In this document: piece after piece, positions 1 to 9,896 of the stretch
Numbering within the stretch: position 1 is the first letter of the stretch
Layout: each line of letters begins with the position of its first letter
Assembly (NCBI GenBank): GCA_019339365.1
Contig: CP079860.1
Location: forward strand, 1,240,001-1,304,000
Reading direction: 5' to 3'
Source of the DNA: Vibrio neptunius
Lineage (GTDB): Bacteria > Pseudomonadota > Gammaproteobacteria > Enterobacterales > Vibrionaceae
DNA length: 64,000 bases
The notes under the pieces: model-generated
The model's database searches: none
Seen by the model: the letters and a program-made list of their open reading frames with translations, nothing else
What the model was told of the DNA's origin: nothing
Made by a program: the position numbers and the translations under genes

Positions 1-1
1 A

Positions 2-805
2 TATGCGTTGACCGCAGCTCACTGCATTTACGGTAACGAAAGTACCATGTTATACACGGTTGTGGTGCCCCAGTTAGAGGATGAATCCAATTTTCTCTCC
101 ACTCAGCAGGCACTAGCTTCAGAATTCTATTACCCCGATGATTATGTTGACTCAGGTGCAGAACTTTGGCCCAACGATATCGCGATTATTAAACTCGAAA
201 CCGCACTTTCTGTATCCGATTATACGTCACTCTTAAATACGACGTTAAACAATAACTTTCCTAGCCCAGCAGATTACAAAGCAATAGGTCATGGCCTGAT
301 AGAGGGCGGTTCAAATGGTACTCGGTTGTTGGAAACGTCACTGGAATACATCTCATTGGCGAGTTGTCAAACCCAATACAGTAAGGTGACAGATAAACAA
401 ATCTGTTTTGGTGGACCACTGGTTGGCAGCTTGCAAAACTCAACCTGTAACGGTGATTCAGGTGGGCCAGTCTATTGGTATGATGGCAGTCAGTATATTC
501 AAATTGGTATTACTAGCTTCGGACCGAGTACGTGTGGTGATGCGTCACTGAACGTGACTTCCGTGTTTACCGATGTCTACGACTACATTGGTTGGATTAA
601 CAGTGTGGTCAACGGGCAAGTCACACCAAAGTACTACGTGACGACCGTCAATGGGGTCCGGGTTTTGAACAGTAATGTCAATGGCAGTTACACCAGTACG
701 ACCTCTGAGGGTGGTAGTGGCGGAACCCTCAACCTTGTCGTTTTACTGTCCATGGGCATGATTTATTCAAGGAGAAAAGGCATCCCAACTCGCCTATTCA
801 AATAG
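2..805 (+). CDS. Trypsin-like serine protease, secreted, C-terminal part (5' end outside window)
   Basis: The frame is open from the window edge and begins inside the conserved TAAHC motif, so the signal peptide and N-terminus lie upstream. The S1 triad is visible: His in TAAHC, Asp in NDIAIIKL and Ser in CNGDSGGPV. The C-terminus carries a Gly/Ser-rich stretch (GGSGG), a hydrophobic segment and a basic SRRKG tail. That is the layout of GlyGly-CTERM proteins, which in vibrios are processed by rhombosortase and exported by type II secretion (for example VesB/VesC). Substrate specificity cannot be judged. Family assignment is firm; the GlyGly-CTERM reading is by eye. Confidence 0.9.
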   Translation, partial: YALTAAHCIYGNESTMLYTVVVPQLEDESNFLSTQQALASEFYYPDDYVDSGAELWPNDIAIIKLETALSVSDYTSLLNTTLNNNFPSPADYKAIGHGLIEGGSNGTRLLETSLEYISLASCQTQYSKVTDKQICFGGPLVGSLQNSTCNGDSGGPVYWYDGSQYIQIGITSFGPSTCGDASLNVTSVFTDVYDYIGWINSVVNGQVTPKYYVTTVNGVRVLNSNVNGSYTSTTSEGGSGGTLNLVVLLSMGMIYSRRKGIPTRLFK

Positions 806-973
806 ATACGAGATATATAAACTGAATCTCAAAAGTGAGACTGGGTGGTAAGTATCTAAAATAAAGACGATAAATTGTGCGTTTGAATCGCTATCAATGA
901 TTTACTGTGTTGACTATTTACAACTAAACGATAGTTTTAAATGACAGAATAAGTTGAGCCGGAGAGTTCGCAG

Positions 974-1642
974 ATGGCAAATAAATGCACCCACGAAATA
1001 ACCTTTCTTTCAGACGTGAGCATGCAATCCAAATTGTTTAAAGATTCTTTAGAGCAAGGCGTTCAATTGGACGTCACTATTGTTCCGATTGAAACGCTCG
1101 AAGAATGTGAAGGTGAGAGTGCCGTTCTTGGCGATTACATTCTGTTTGATTACCACTATCTGGACGACGAGAGATTTGATTTCTATAGCCACATTCGTTC
1201 TCTAAGTAGCAAGAACTCAAAGGAAATTGTGATTAACTGTCCGAAAGATGTGCCTTCGACACAACTTTTTAAATGGCGAAATCTCGTCGGGGTTTTCTAT
1301 GTCGATGACGACATTTCTTTACTGTTAAAAGGTATGGAAAAAATCATGCAGGATGAAATGTGGTTGTCGCGCAAAGTCGCTCAAGATTACATTGAGCATT
1401 TTCGTTGTGCGAACAATGTAACCACATCGCAAGCTTACGCCAACTTAACCAAGCGTGAGAAAGAAATTATGCGCTTGCTGGGTCATGGCGCATCCAATCT
1501 GCAAATTGCCGATGAGTTGTTTGTTAGCGAGAATACAGTGAAAACCCACCTACACAATATTTTTAAGAAGATTAATGCTAAGAACCGTCTTCAGGCACTA
1601 TTGTGGGCCAATAATAACATTGCACTCGAAGAAAGAGTTTAA
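974..1642 (+). CDS. VpsT/CsgD-type LuxR-family response regulator, probable c-di-GMP sensor
   Basis: This 222-residue protein has a receiver-like N-terminal domain (about 1-125) and a LuxR-type helix-turn-helix (about 155-215, with LTKREKEIMRLL and SENTVKTHLHNIFKKI). Just after the receiver, residues 130-133 read WLSR. This fits the W[F/L/M][T/S]R motif through which V. cholerae VpsT binds c-di-GMP, and the length and motif position match VpsT closely. It probably controls matrix, capsule or motility genes. It stands alone, with its own upstream region and a strong terminator after it. It could also be one of the CpsQ-like paralogues found in other vibrios, so no gene symbol is given. Confidence 0.85.
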   Translation: MANKCTHEITFLSDVSMQSKLFKDSLEQGVQLDVTIVPIETLEECEGESAVLGDYILFDYHYLDDERFDFYSHIRSLSSKNSKEIVINCPKDVPSTQLFKWRNLVGVFYVDDDISLLLKGMEKIMQDEMWLSRKVAQDYIEHFRCANNVTTSQAYANLTKREKEIMRLLGHGASNLQIADELFVSENTVKTHLHNIFKKINAKNRLQALLWANNNIALEERV

Positions 1643-1671
1643 AAGCGTTTAGTTTTAGGGTCGTGATTTAA

Positions 1672-1701
1672 AAACGGGAGCTGAATTGCTCCCGTTTGTT
1701 A
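1672..1701. terminator. Bidirectional intrinsic terminator
   Basis: A 10-bp perfect stem (AAACGGGAGC / GCTCCCGTTT) with a 6-nt loop lies between the convergent ends of the VpsT-like gene and nadE. T-rich sequence follows on the plus strand and A-rich sequence precedes, so it can serve both genes. Confidence 0.85.
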
Positions 1702-2529
1702 TTAGTCGTATAGGGTCGGAATGGGTTGACGTTTATGTTGTGTCGCTTGGTAGATGGCGATCAGTTTGTCTGATGCTTCTTGTGACACTGGCTTTCCTTC
1801 CAAGAAGTCATCAATCTGGTCGTAAGTGAGGTGGAGCGCATCTTCATCGGCCTTTTGTGGGGCCAGTTCTTCTAGATCGGCGGTGGGGGTCTTTTTCACA
1901 AGAAGTTCTGGCGCTCCTAATGTTGCTGCGACTTCACGTACCTGACGTTTGCTCAAACCAAATAATGGCGCTAGGTCACAGGCGCCATCACCGAACTTGG
2001 TGTAGAAGCCGGTAATGTTTTCCGCTGAGTGATCAGTACCAAGTACTAGCCCCCCGACATACCCAGCAATTTCGTATTGAGCAACCATGCGCGCTCGAGC
2101 TTTCACATTACCTTTTACAAAATCGATCTTAGAGGCTTGTTTGGGTAAGAGGTCTGTATGCGCTAGCGCTTGATGTGAAGCGGCATGTAGGCCATCTACT
2201 CCAGCTTTGATGTTAACCGATACGGAGTGTGAAGGCTGAATGAACTGAAGCGCGATTTGTGCTTCGTCTTCATCTTTTTGTTCGCCATAGGGCAGACGAA
2301 CCGCAATAAATTGATAGCCGCCATCCGTTTCTTCGTTCAGTTCATTGACGGCAAGCTGTGCTAGGCGGCCACAGGTTGTTGAATCGACTCCGCCACTGAT
2401 ACCAAGCACTAACGCTTTGCACTTTGCTTCCTGCAATTTACGCTTAATAAATTCGACACGACGCGATATTTCAAACTGTGGGTCGATTGATGGCAATACA
2501 CGCATCTCGTCGCGAATTAGCTGTTCCAT
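1702..2529 (-). CDS. nadE: NH3-dependent NAD(+) synthetase
   Basis: Converts nicotinic acid adenine dinucleotide to NAD+ using ATP and ammonia, the last step of NAD synthesis in the cytoplasm. The ATP-pyrophosphatase P-loop [10 protein letters not shown] follows ALVLGI, and the family motifs [18 protein letters not shown] and [10 protein letters not shown] are present. I use the start at 2529, because AGGAAGGAA lies just before this ATG and the resulting 275 residues match E. coli NadE. The longer open frame to 2694 would add an unrelated 55-residue extension over the divergent gene. It is divergent from an adenylyltransferase that makes its substrate; their ~110-bp shared upstream region holds a small inverted repeat, GGTA-N6-TACC, at 2569-2582. 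Confidence 0.96.
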   Translation of the reverse strand: MEQLIRDEMRVLPSIDPQFEISRRVEFIKRKLQEAKCKALVLGISGGVDSTTCGRLAQLAVNELNEETDGGYQFIAVRLPYGEQKDEDEAQIALQFIQPSHSVSVNIKAGVDGLHAASHQALAHTDLLPKQASKIDFVKGNVKARARMVAQYEIAGYVGGLVLGTDHSAENITGFYTKFGDGACDLAPLFGLSKRQVREVAATLGAPELLVKKTPTADLEELAPQKADEDALHLTYDQIDDFLEGKPVSQEASDKLIAIYQATQHKRQPIPTLYD

Positions 2530-2638
2530 TATGTTTCCTTCCTGCAAGCAATGATTTTCAAAAATAATGGTAATATCATACCTAATTGAACAGATTTGAA
2601 CACGGTGAACAGTGATTTCACAATCATCAGGAAAGAAA

Positions 2639-3151
2639 ATGAACAAAATCGCAGTATTCGGCAGCGCATTTAACCCACCGACCCTTGGCCACAAGAGTGT
2701 GATCGACTCACTGACCCATTTTGATCGGGTTTTACTGCTGCCGAGTATTTCTCATGCTTGGGGGAAAGCAATGCTTGACTACCAAGCTCGCTGTGAATTG
2801 GTCGATGCATTTATCGAAGATCTGCAACCTAGTAATGTTGAACGGTGTCGAGTTGAAGAAACGATTTATCAACCAAACCAAAGTGTCACAACCTTTGCAG
2901 TTTTGAATGAATTGCAGCGTCAGTGCCCAGAATATGACATTACTTTTGTCATTGGCCCTGACAATCTATTTAATTTTGCTAAATTTTATAAAGCAGATGA
3001 AATACTTAGTCGATGGTCAGTGATGGCATGTCCTGAAACTGTCAAGGTCCGTAGTACGGACGTGAGAAATGCAATAAGTGACAAAAAAAACATTAATTCA
3101 CTGACGACGCCTAAAGTTTGCCAAATGTTAGCCGAAAAAGGGTATTATTAA
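2639..3151 (+). CDS. Nicotinate/nicotinamide-nucleotide adenylyltransferase-like protein
   Basis: This 170-residue nucleotidyltransferase has the N-terminal signature [11 protein letters not shown] (usually G-x-F-[DN]-P-x-H-x-G-H; here Thr replaces the first His) and the C-terminal ATP-site motif RSTDVRNAI (SSTxIR-like). The ATG at 2639 is preceded by AGGAAAGAA; the open frame starts nine codons earlier without a good ribosome site. NadD-type enzymes join ATP and NaMN or NMN. Being divergent from nadE makes an NAD role likely. It is shorter than housekeeping NadD (about 210 residues), so it is probably a second, NadD-like enzyme rather than the essential one. Confidence 0.85.
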   Translation: MNKIAVFGSAFNPPTLGHKSVIDSLTHFDRVLLLPSISHAWGKAMLDYQARCELVDAFIEDLQPSNVERCRVEETIYQPNQSVTTFAVLNELQRQCPEYDITFVIGPDNLFNFAKFYKADEILSRWSVMACPETVKVRSTDVRNAISDKKNINSLTTPKVCQMLAEKGYY

Positions 3152-3181
3152 CGAATGCTGTACTAATTATTCGGGGTGTGA

Positions 3182-3670
3182 ATGAAAGGTCGCTCATTGA
3201 TATTGATGATTGGGTTCGTGTCTTCCTCTGCTGGCGCATGCGAGCTGTATGATACTGGCTATTCGTCTGATTCGGTGTTGTTTCATTCTTCACGCGGGAT
3301 CTGCTTCTCTTTACTCGATGGCATTCAATATACTGCGAATAAACTCGATGCTTTTGATGAGTGGATATCGGAAGAGCGCTCTACAGACTATTCCTCATAC
3401 TGGGCTGACTGGGTTTTGCAAACAGAGACCAGCCCGATCCTGAGTCAAAGTCTTGCTTCTAATTATATTGGCATTGGCGTTTGGGTACCGTCGGAACTAG
3501 AAGACAAAATCAATGTTGCAGAAACAGAAGATTGGATCATGAGTCATGGGCTGCAGTTAAGTGTTGGTTTCGGCGAGAAGAAGCCAGGCGAGCCAAGGCT
3601 AAGGTTGGATTATCGCTGGCATGATGACTACGAACGTGATGTTATCATGCAGCTAGAACTCCCATTCTAA
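3182..3670 (+). CDS. Exported protein of unknown function
   Basis: The 162-residue product has a short hydrophobic N-terminus ending in SSAGA-C, consistent with a Sec signal peptide cleaved before Cys or Glu. The mature part has two Cys residues that could form a disulfide and ends in alternating hydrophobic residues with a final Phe (MQLELPF), as in outer-membrane strands. It follows the adenylyltransferase by 30 bp on the same strand and may be co-transcribed. I do not recognise a family. Confidence 0.7.
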   Translation: MKGRSLILMIGFVSSSAGACELYDTGYSSDSVLFHSSRGICFSLLDGIQYTANKLDAFDEWISEERSTDYSSYWADWVLQTETSPILSQSLASNYIGIGVWVPSELEDKINVAETEDWIMSHGLQLSVGFGEKKPGEPRLRLDYRWHDDYERDVIMQLELPF

Positions 3671-3702
3671 ACCTAGCGGTTCAACGACACCCGACGTGCT
3701 TT

Positions 3703-5560
3703 TTATGAGTCAAACATGTTGACCACGGTTGATGGTGCACTGGACATAGTGCGCTTTTCCTGCAGCTCAATCAGGATTTGAGGCTTTTCGGGGCGTGAGT
3801 AGAAATAGCCTTGGATCTGGTTACAGCCCATTTCATGCAACTTATCGAGTGCTTCTTTACTTTCCACACCCTCTGCGACTAGCTCAACGTTGAGCTGCTT
3901 AGCTAATTGAATAATGAGCCAGACCACGTGTTCAGAGGTTTCGTTACACAGCATATTACGAATGAAAGTGGCATCGATTTTGATACAATCGATCGGGTAA
4001 CTGTGGATGTAATTCAAACTCGAATATCCGGTACCGAAGTCATCTAACGCCACTGTGAAACCGAGTACTCTAAGTTGGTTGAGTATGAATCTTACTTCGC
4101 TGGTGCGTGAGAGAAGCACGGTTTCTGTGAGTTCAATGGTAAACTCATTCGGCTTGAAACCATATTTGCTAATGGTTGAAGTGAGATGTGCCAGATAGCG
4201 ATTGGTATCATTGAGTTCATGAGCCGAGCAATTGATGCCAAGTTTAACTTGATACCCTAAACCTTGTTCAAGCTCTTTTTCGCCTGGCAGGCGAGATCGA
4301 TGATACGTTCTCCCAATTCTACAATGAGTCCAGACTGTTCAGCCGCTTCGATGAACTCTAAAGGCGAAATCATACCTAAAGTTTTGCTTTCCCAACGTGC
4401 TAAAATTTCGAAGTAGTCCCAGTTATCTTGATCACAATGCACAATTGGTTGGGCGAGCACGTAGATTTCACTGGGTTTCAGGTTGGCAGGTGACAATTCG
4501 TTACGAAGTGCATCTATCACCATGGTCCGTCGATAATATTGCGCGCTCAAATGAGTATCGTAGCACTGGACTTGAGAGTTTCTTGAACGCTTACAATCTT
4601 TGAGCGCGAGGCTAGCGTTAAGAATCAACTGATCGGCGGTCAGTCTATGATCCGTTTTTCTGGCAATACCAATACTGACGCTAATTTTAATATTGTGCGC
4701 CGAGTCTTTGTAACCCCCTCCAATTTGCTAAGAATACTCCGACATACTTCAAGCGGGTCACCGTTGTAGGTGATGAAGGCGAATTCGTCGCCAGCAATTC
4801 TAAACGCTAATTGTCTGTCTTGAATTGAGGACTCAATTGCGTTGGCGACAAACTTGATCACTTGATCGCCGATGTAATTGCCATACAAGTCATTGACGGA
4901 TTTAAAGCTATCAATATCGACGTAAGCGAGTGTAAATCCATCCTTCCGCTCTTCAGATAGTCGTTCTAGTTTGTCTGACAAGAAACTGCGGTTAAGTAAA
5001 CCAGTGAGATTATCATGAGAGACTTCGTAACTCAGCTGATTGACCAAACTCTCAGAGCGGGCAGCAAGCCATTTAGATCTCAAGCTATGTACTACCACGT
5101 TAGCAAATAACTTGTGGTAGTAAATGAGTGCGTCACTATCTTCGATAGGGGTTTTGAACGTAGACAGTAGTACACCGAGCACATCTCCAGAGCGAGTTCT
5201 TATTGGCACCCCCAAGTAAGCTTTTATTTGGTGCTGTATGAGGTAAGGGTCTTGCGGGTATTCTTGATCAACCTTGTTATCGTAAAGAATGTAATCGCGG
5301 TCCGACTTTCTGACATGCTCACAAGGTGTGCCCCGCAGGGCATAGGAGATAGGCTGGCCTAACGTGTTGTTGCACGCATGGGACAAGGTTTGCGCATTTG
5401 AATTGAACTTATCAATTTCAATAATGCAGGTGCAAAAGGACTCAAAGTGTTTGTGTAGTACAAGCGTGACCTTGTCGAGTAACGCAGGCCCATCGAGTTG
5501 AAGCGTTTTGTTCACCACATCTAAATCCATCGATGTGGTTTGTTGTTGTAACCTAGCCAT
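3703..5560 (-). pseudogene. GAF-GGDEF-EAL c-di-GMP signalling protein, broken by two 1-base homopolymer changes
   Basis: Three adjacent minus-strand frames form one protein. Order: a GAF-like sensor domain (about residues 15-165), a GGDEF domain (LTGLLNRSF, AYVDIDSFKSVND, signature AGDEF) and an EAL domain (FEILARW in place of EALxRW, then DDFGTGYSS, CIKIDATF, VAEGVES, IQGYFYSRP). The EAL catalytic residues look retained, so phosphodiesterase activity is plausible; the cyclase has an Ala variant signature and no RxxD inhibitory site. The first break is at a C run, 4714-4718, one base short. The second is at a T run, 4276-4280, one base short. Adding one base at each restores a continuous conserved frame. 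Probably an intact gene with sequence errors. Confidence 0.85.
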
Positions 5561-5671
5561 TTGAGTAACCTACCTTGCCGTGACTTTAATCACTTATTTG
5601 TTGGTATTGGTTCAATCAAAATATGGTACAGATCTCATAATAATTCAAATCACCTCAGCCACTTTTTTAGA

Positions 5672-6565
5672 TTAATGTTCCTGCATTTGTTCTCTCGCTA
5701 AACGCTGTTTCAGATAGTCCAAGAATAATTTCGTTCGGGTGTGTTGATAGTCAAGCTTCGGATAATAGGCGTAAACTGTTGCTTCATCAGCGGTTATTCG
5801 GGGCAAAATACGCTTTAATGTGCCGGATCTGATTTCATCTTTGATCATGACATCATTGGAGATCAAAATACCCATAGCATTTTTTGCTGCATAGAACAGT
5901 GCTTCTGGATTGGTGGTGGCGAGGTTGCCTGAAAGGACAATTTTTTTTCCGTTGGTCAGGGTGATTTCGCGTTGTGGACGTTCACCCCATATTAACGCGT
6001 TGTGCTGTGTCAGCTCGTCAATGGTTTTAGGTTCGCCATATTTTTCTAAATAGTCTGGGGACGCGTAGAATCCTGCCTTGTGTTCGAATAGGGCAGATGC
6101 CTTAAAGCTAAGTGAATTCAACTGCTCAATTTCTCGACTGATAAACAGATCCAAACTAAGTTCAGGCAGCTGACCTGGTGTGGTGGTGATGAGCTGGATT
6201 CGAATTTCCGGGTACATTTGTAAAAAGTCATCGAGGTATTGGACCAAAAACTTAGAGCCGACCGCAATGGTTGCGCCAATCTTGAGTAGCCCGGCGGGTG
6301 TCTGATTAACCGAGCGGGTTTCATCGACAATGGATTGCCAGCCTTCGAGCTGAACTTTTGCACGTTCATAGAATAGGGCCCCTGCTTCAGTTTGAGTCAC
6401 GGTACGTGTCGTGCGTTTCAGTAACTGCACCCCAATGCGTTCTTCGAGCCAATGAACCCGCTTACTGATCGCCGAGCTGGTGGTATTCATCTTTCTTGCG
6501 GCGCCGTTGAAACTGCCCTCATCGACCACTCGAATGTAACTTTGAACACTTTGAATCCAATCCAT
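5672..6565 (-). CDS. LysR-family transcriptional regulator
   Basis: The 297-residue protein has an N-terminal winged helix-turn-helix (SFNGAARKMNTTSSAISKRV, residues about 17-36) and a LysR substrate-binding domain. I choose the ATG at 6565, preceded by GGGGGAAGG; the frame extends 30 codons further but that region overlaps the divergent promoter. It is divergent from a drug-type MFS transporter at 6678 and probably controls it, as is usual for such pairs. The effector molecule cannot be inferred. Confidence 0.92.
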   Translation of the reverse strand: MDWIQSVQSYIRVVDEGSFNGAARKMNTTSSAISKRVHWLEERIGVQLLKRTTRTVTQTEAGALFYERAKVQLEGWQSIVDETRSVNQTPAGLLKIGATIAVGSKFLVQYLDDFLQMYPEIRIQLITTTPGQLPELSLDLFISREIEQLNSLSFKASALFEHKAGFYASPDYLEKYGEPKTIDELTQHNALIWGERPQREITLTNGKKIVLSGNLATTNPEALFYAAKNAMGILISNDVMIKDEIRSGTLKRILPRITADEATVYAYYPKLDYQHTRTKLFLDYLKQRLAREQMQEH

Positions 6566-6677
6566 CCTTCCCCCAATTGATTCTTTATAGGAACTAATTA
6601 GTTTCCAATTGAGGATATTATCATTCATTAGCATCGAATTTAAACTCAATTGCATAAAGAATAAACGAGGTGATGTT

Positions 6678-7856
6678 ATGAAGAGAACGCCGATTCTGCT
6701 GGCGATGATGATAATTGCAACGGGTCAGGTAGGTGTGAGCATCTATCTACCATCATTACCCATGATCAGTGAGACGCTTCAGGTTAACCAAGCTGATGTC
6801 CAACTTCTCGTCACTTTGTTTCTAGTTGGCTTTGGTGTTTCACAGCTGTTTTATGGCCCACTGTCGGATGCGATTGGACGTCGTCCGGTATTTCTTCTTG
6901 GCCAAGGGATATATCTGATCGGGACGGTGATTTGTTTGCTGTTTTCTCATCACTTATGGATATTGGCGTTGGGTCGTCTTCTGCAAGGTCTCGGGGCGGG
7001 AAGTGCTTCGGTATTAGGCCGAAGTGTGCTTCGTGACTGCTACGATGGCGCAGAGCTGACCAAAGCCCTCTCTTATGTGTCTGTTACGGCCTCAATTATG
7101 CCCGTGATCGCGCCTGTCTTTGGTGGCTGGGCAGCATTCTATCTGGGTTGGGAAGCCGTGTTTATGTTTGTTTTCATCTACTTGGCTGCCATTTTTACAC
7201 TGGGTTACTTTATCTTGCCAGAGACCATGAACTACGGTCGAACCTCATTCAAGGTAGGTCAAGTAGTCAAAAACTATGGAGAATTGATCACCAACAAACA
7301 AGTATTGAGTAGCGCAAGCTACAACTGGATTACTTACCTTGCTTGTATGGTTTCCTTGTCTGTAATGCCTTTCATGTTACAGCATGAATTGGGCTTAACG
7401 GCTGCCGAATATGGTTCGGTCATGGTGATACCGTCCGCGGGGCTATTGATTGGTACGCTGGCTCTGAATGTACTCAATCGCTATTTGAACGCGCAACAAC
7501 TGATGGTCTTAGCGATAGCGATCATGATGGCGTCTGGTACTTGGCTGGTAGTGACAGGTTTGACCCTGTTTAACATCATCTGGGCCTTTACCTGGATGAC
7601 CATTGCGCAGGGCTTGTCTTTCCCTCTCTCAATTAGCATGTTGCTTGCGCCACATAAACGGCAAGCGGGATCAGTCTCTGCCTTGTCGGGGGCTATTCAG
7701 ATGTGCTTGGCTGGTGTGTTGGGGGGATACTTGGTTGAAAACTGGATAGAGAGCCAATTAGCGTTAGGCATGTTCTATCTGATCTCTGCGAGCCTAATGG
7801 CAATGGTACTGTATTCAAGCCGTGTGAGACGCGCTGTAGGCCAAGAGTTTGCTTGA
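6678..7856 (+). CDS. MFS multidrug efflux transporter, Bcr/CflA (EmrD-like) family
   Basis: This 392-residue inner-membrane protein has about 12 hydrophobic segments. The MFS motif A (GPLSDAIGRRPV) follows a stretch reading VSQLFYG, as in EmrD and Bcr-type drug/proton antiporters. Start: ATG at 6678 after GAGGTGATGTT; the frame opens upstream at 6609 but that part is not transporter-like. The divergent LysR regulator suggests inducible expression. The drug substrate is unknown. Confidence 0.9.
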   Translation: MKRTPILLAMMIIATGQVGVSIYLPSLPMISETLQVNQADVQLLVTLFLVGFGVSQLFYGPLSDAIGRRPVFLLGQGIYLIGTVICLLFSHHLWILALGRLLQGLGAGSASVLGRSVLRDCYDGAELTKALSYVSVTASIMPVIAPVFGGWAAFYLGWEAVFMFVFIYLAAIFTLGYFILPETMNYGRTSFKVGQVVKNYGELITNKQVLSSASYNWITYLACMVSLSVMPFMLQHELGLTAAEYGSVMVIPSAGLLIGTLALNVLNRYLNAQQLMVLAIAIMMASGTWLVVTGLTLFNIIWAFTWMTIAQGLSFPLSISMLLAPHKRQAGSVSALSGAIQMCLAGVLGGYLVENWIESQLALGMFYLISASLMAMVLYSSRVRRAVGQEFA

Positions 7857-7919
7857 AAGGTGTTAGGTGGCTGATACAATGCGCCTCAATGATTGAAATG
7901 ACGATCTGAGAGGTCGACG

Positions 7920-8273
7920 ATGGAACATAAACAATTCGAAGAGTTAGTCACTGCGCTTTGTGCAAAAGAGAACTTACCGCAAGCACTTGAAGTGTTGAAA
8001 CAACATGAAAATGAAGAAGTTGCTGAGGCAGCGCAGTCTCTAACGGGTCAGTTTGCTTTGGCAGAAGTTGACGGTGAACAACGCATTTACCATGTGACGA
8101 TGCAAGAAAACGATCACGGTGAAGAGCAAGAATACGTTGAGCATGTGATGAATGAAGGCGATGACGTGATTCGATTTGTAGCTTGGTTCTTTGAAGTGAT
8201 GTTTGATGTGAAGCGCAAAGATACCTATCAGGCAGCAGGTAAAACATACCAACAACCAAAACGCGCAAAATAG
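7920..8273 (+). CDS. Small acidic cytoplasmic protein of unknown function
   Basis: 117 residues with no signal peptide or membrane segment. The middle is acidic and helical, with an aromatic stretch (RFVAWFFEVMFDV) near residue 80 and a basic tail. It has its own start after GAGAGGTCGACG and ends at a strong terminator. I do not recognise a family; lengths and charge pattern suggest a conserved vibrio hypothetical protein. Confidence 0.7.
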   Translation: MEHKQFEELVTALCAKENLPQALEVLKQHENEEVAEAAQSLTGQFALAEVDGEQRIYHVTMQENDHGEEQEYVEHVMNEGDDVIRFVAWFFEVMFDVKRKDTYQAAGKTYQQPKRAK

Positions 8274-8294
8274 TCGAGTTTACGTTTTCTATAA

Positions 8295-8330
8295 AAACAA
8301 AGCCCCATATTTTGGGGCTTTGTTTCTTTT
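8295..8330. terminator. Bidirectional intrinsic terminator
   Basis: A 12-bp perfect stem (AAACAAAGCCCC / GGGGCTTTGTTT) with loop ATATTTT, followed on the plus strand by TCTTTTT. It separates the convergent hypothetical gene (ends 8273) and the glutaredoxin-like gene (ends 8330). Confidence 0.92.
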
Positions 8331-8953
8331 TAACCAACGGAGCTTTGGTTGTTGTCCATGGTTACCACGTTATCGGGCACATTACTTAAGCCTTTTTCTG
8401 CTAGCCAAGCTTGCAGGTTATCTGCGCCACCAATGTAATGACCATCAAGCCATATCTGAGGTACAGTCACTGGTGTTTTTTCACCAATGATGGCCTTGAC
8501 CTCTGGTATCATTCGGTACAGCGCTGCACTGTCTTTGACAACATCATGGTATTGATATTCTACCCCCGCATCGTCAAGCAATTTCTTTGCTTTCACACAG
8601 TAAGGGCAGGTCGCTTTGCCGTAAACAATGTTGCCTTTCAACGTATCACGCTTGGTCCATTCCTGAATGATCGATTGGACCAAAACACCGCGGTTTAAGG
8701 CTTCACCTTGACTGACAACTTTGCCTTCTACCATCAGAATCGGTGCATGCCACGCACCCACTTTCAGAGGTTCCCACCAATGAGAGAGCCAATCTTTTAC
8801 TTCCAATTCTACAGGGATACCCGCTAACTCATTCTCAAATGTATCTTTAAGAATGTCTTTTGTTAGTGTGCACTCACCACATGGAATTTTCACACTGAAC
8901 GGCCCCCAACTGCCGCCCCAGCGATAGAGTGTTAATTTGATTGGATCTGTCAT
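8330..8953 (-). CDS. Two-part thioredoxin-fold protein with C-terminal glutaredoxin domain
   Basis: The C-terminal part (about residues 108-190) is a clear glutaredoxin: VYGKATCPYCVKAKKLL with the CPYC active site, then TVPQIWLDGHYIGGADNL (cis-Pro loop and glutathione-binding GG). The N-terminal ~100 residues look like a second thiol domain with PCGEC near residue 25 and a WW-rich stretch. It likely reduces disulfides using glutathione in the cytoplasm. Two starts, 8968 and 8953, each have a plausible ribosome site; I use 8953 (GGGAGAG upstream). The N-terminal domain's job is unclear. Confidence 0.85.
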   Translation of the reverse strand: MTDPIKLTLYRWGGSWGPFSVKIPCGECTLTKDILKDTFENELAGIPVELEVKDWLSHWWEPLKVGAWHAPILMVEGKVVSQGEALNRGVLVQSIIQEWTKRDTLKGNIVYGKATCPYCVKAKKLLDDAGVEYQYHDVVKDSAALYRMIPEVKAIIGEKTPVTVPQIWLDGHYIGGADNLQAWLAEKGLSNVPDNVVTMDNNQSSVG

Positions 8954-9005
8954 AGAGCTCTCTCCCATAGTTACCTTTAGTTAATAGAACGGTAATGGCG
9001 GATAT

Positions 9006-9896
9006 TTATTTCATTTGGCGAGATTTTTTTGATTCCCAATGTGTAATAAAAGCAACAGATACGATAATAATCGCCGCGCCCAGCCATAATCGACCAGGTG
9101 GCACCCAACTGAATACGATCCACCCCGCCAGTACATTTAATGGTAATTTGGCATGATCAAAGGGTTGAACAAACGATGCATCTGCAACCGAGTATGCTTT
9201 CACAATAGCCCATTGAGCTAATGCTGTCAGTACGCCTGCGGCGAACAACACCATCCAGATGGTGCCGCCTACAGGGGTTTGCCAGTCAGGAATAGCGAGT
9301 AAGATGTTGAATGGGGTGATGAGGATCAGGAGATATACCACCATAGTGGATGGAGAATCATCAGAAGAGAGCTTTTTAACCATTAAGGAATAACAAGCCC
9401 AAAAGAAAGCGGCGCCTACGGGGAGTAGTGCTGCCCAACTGAAGTCATCGGCCCAAGGTTCCAGAATGATCATAGCACCGATAAATCCGGACAGCGTGGC
9501 TCCCCATCGTGCGATACCCACTTTTTCCTTAAGGAACAACCCTGAACCAACCGTTGCGAAAAGTGGTGACGTCATCAGTAGGGCTATTCCTTGCCAGATT
9601 GGCACCGGATAAGCCAGAGCCCATAACCAGAGTTGAATTCCGATTACAGAAAGAAATACCCGGAAGATGTGCATTCCGAGATGTTGAGTACGCAGAGAAT
9701 GTCGAATGCCCAATGTTTTTAAATAGGGCAGAATGACAACCAGAGCGATCGCATATTGGATCAATGCGACAGTCGTGGAAGATAAGCCGAAATTAATACT
9801 GGCGACCTGAGCGAGGCTGTTAACCAAGGCAAAGGCTAAACCAGCCGTAAGCATCCAGCTTGCGCCTTGTATAGGGTGATGGGGTCTTGAAGCCAT
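9006..9896 (-). CDS. EamA/DMT-family metabolite transporter
   Basis: 296 residues forming about ten hydrophobic segments in two repeated five-helix halves, typical of drug/metabolite transporters (RhaT/EamA). A positively charged tail (ESKKSRQMK) is cytoplasmic. No substrate can be named. It lies next to another EamA gene at 10040 on the same strand, with 143 bp between them, so a shared function is possible but the two sequences are quite different. Confidence 0.88.
   Translation of the reverse strand: MASRPHHPIQGASWMLTAGLAFALVNSLAQVASINFGLSSTTVALIQYAIALVVILPYLKTLGIRHSLRTQHLGMHIFRVFLSVIGIQLWLWALAYPVPIWQGIALLMTSPLFATVGSGLFLKEKVGIARWGATLSGFIGAMIILEPWADDFSWAALLPVGAAFFWACYSLMVKKLSSDDSPSTMVVYLLILITPFNILLAIPDWQTPVGGTIWMVLFAAGVLTALAQWAIVKAYSVADASFVQPFDHAKLPLNVLAGWIVFSWVPPGRLWLGAAIIIVSVAFITHWESKKSRQMK

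Noticed and set aside
4276..4718. Phase variation of the GGDEF-EAL gene through homopolymer tracts
   Set aside because: Tracts are only five to six bases long, and similar one-base changes hit cydB, qnr and others. Known phase-variable tracts are usually longer.
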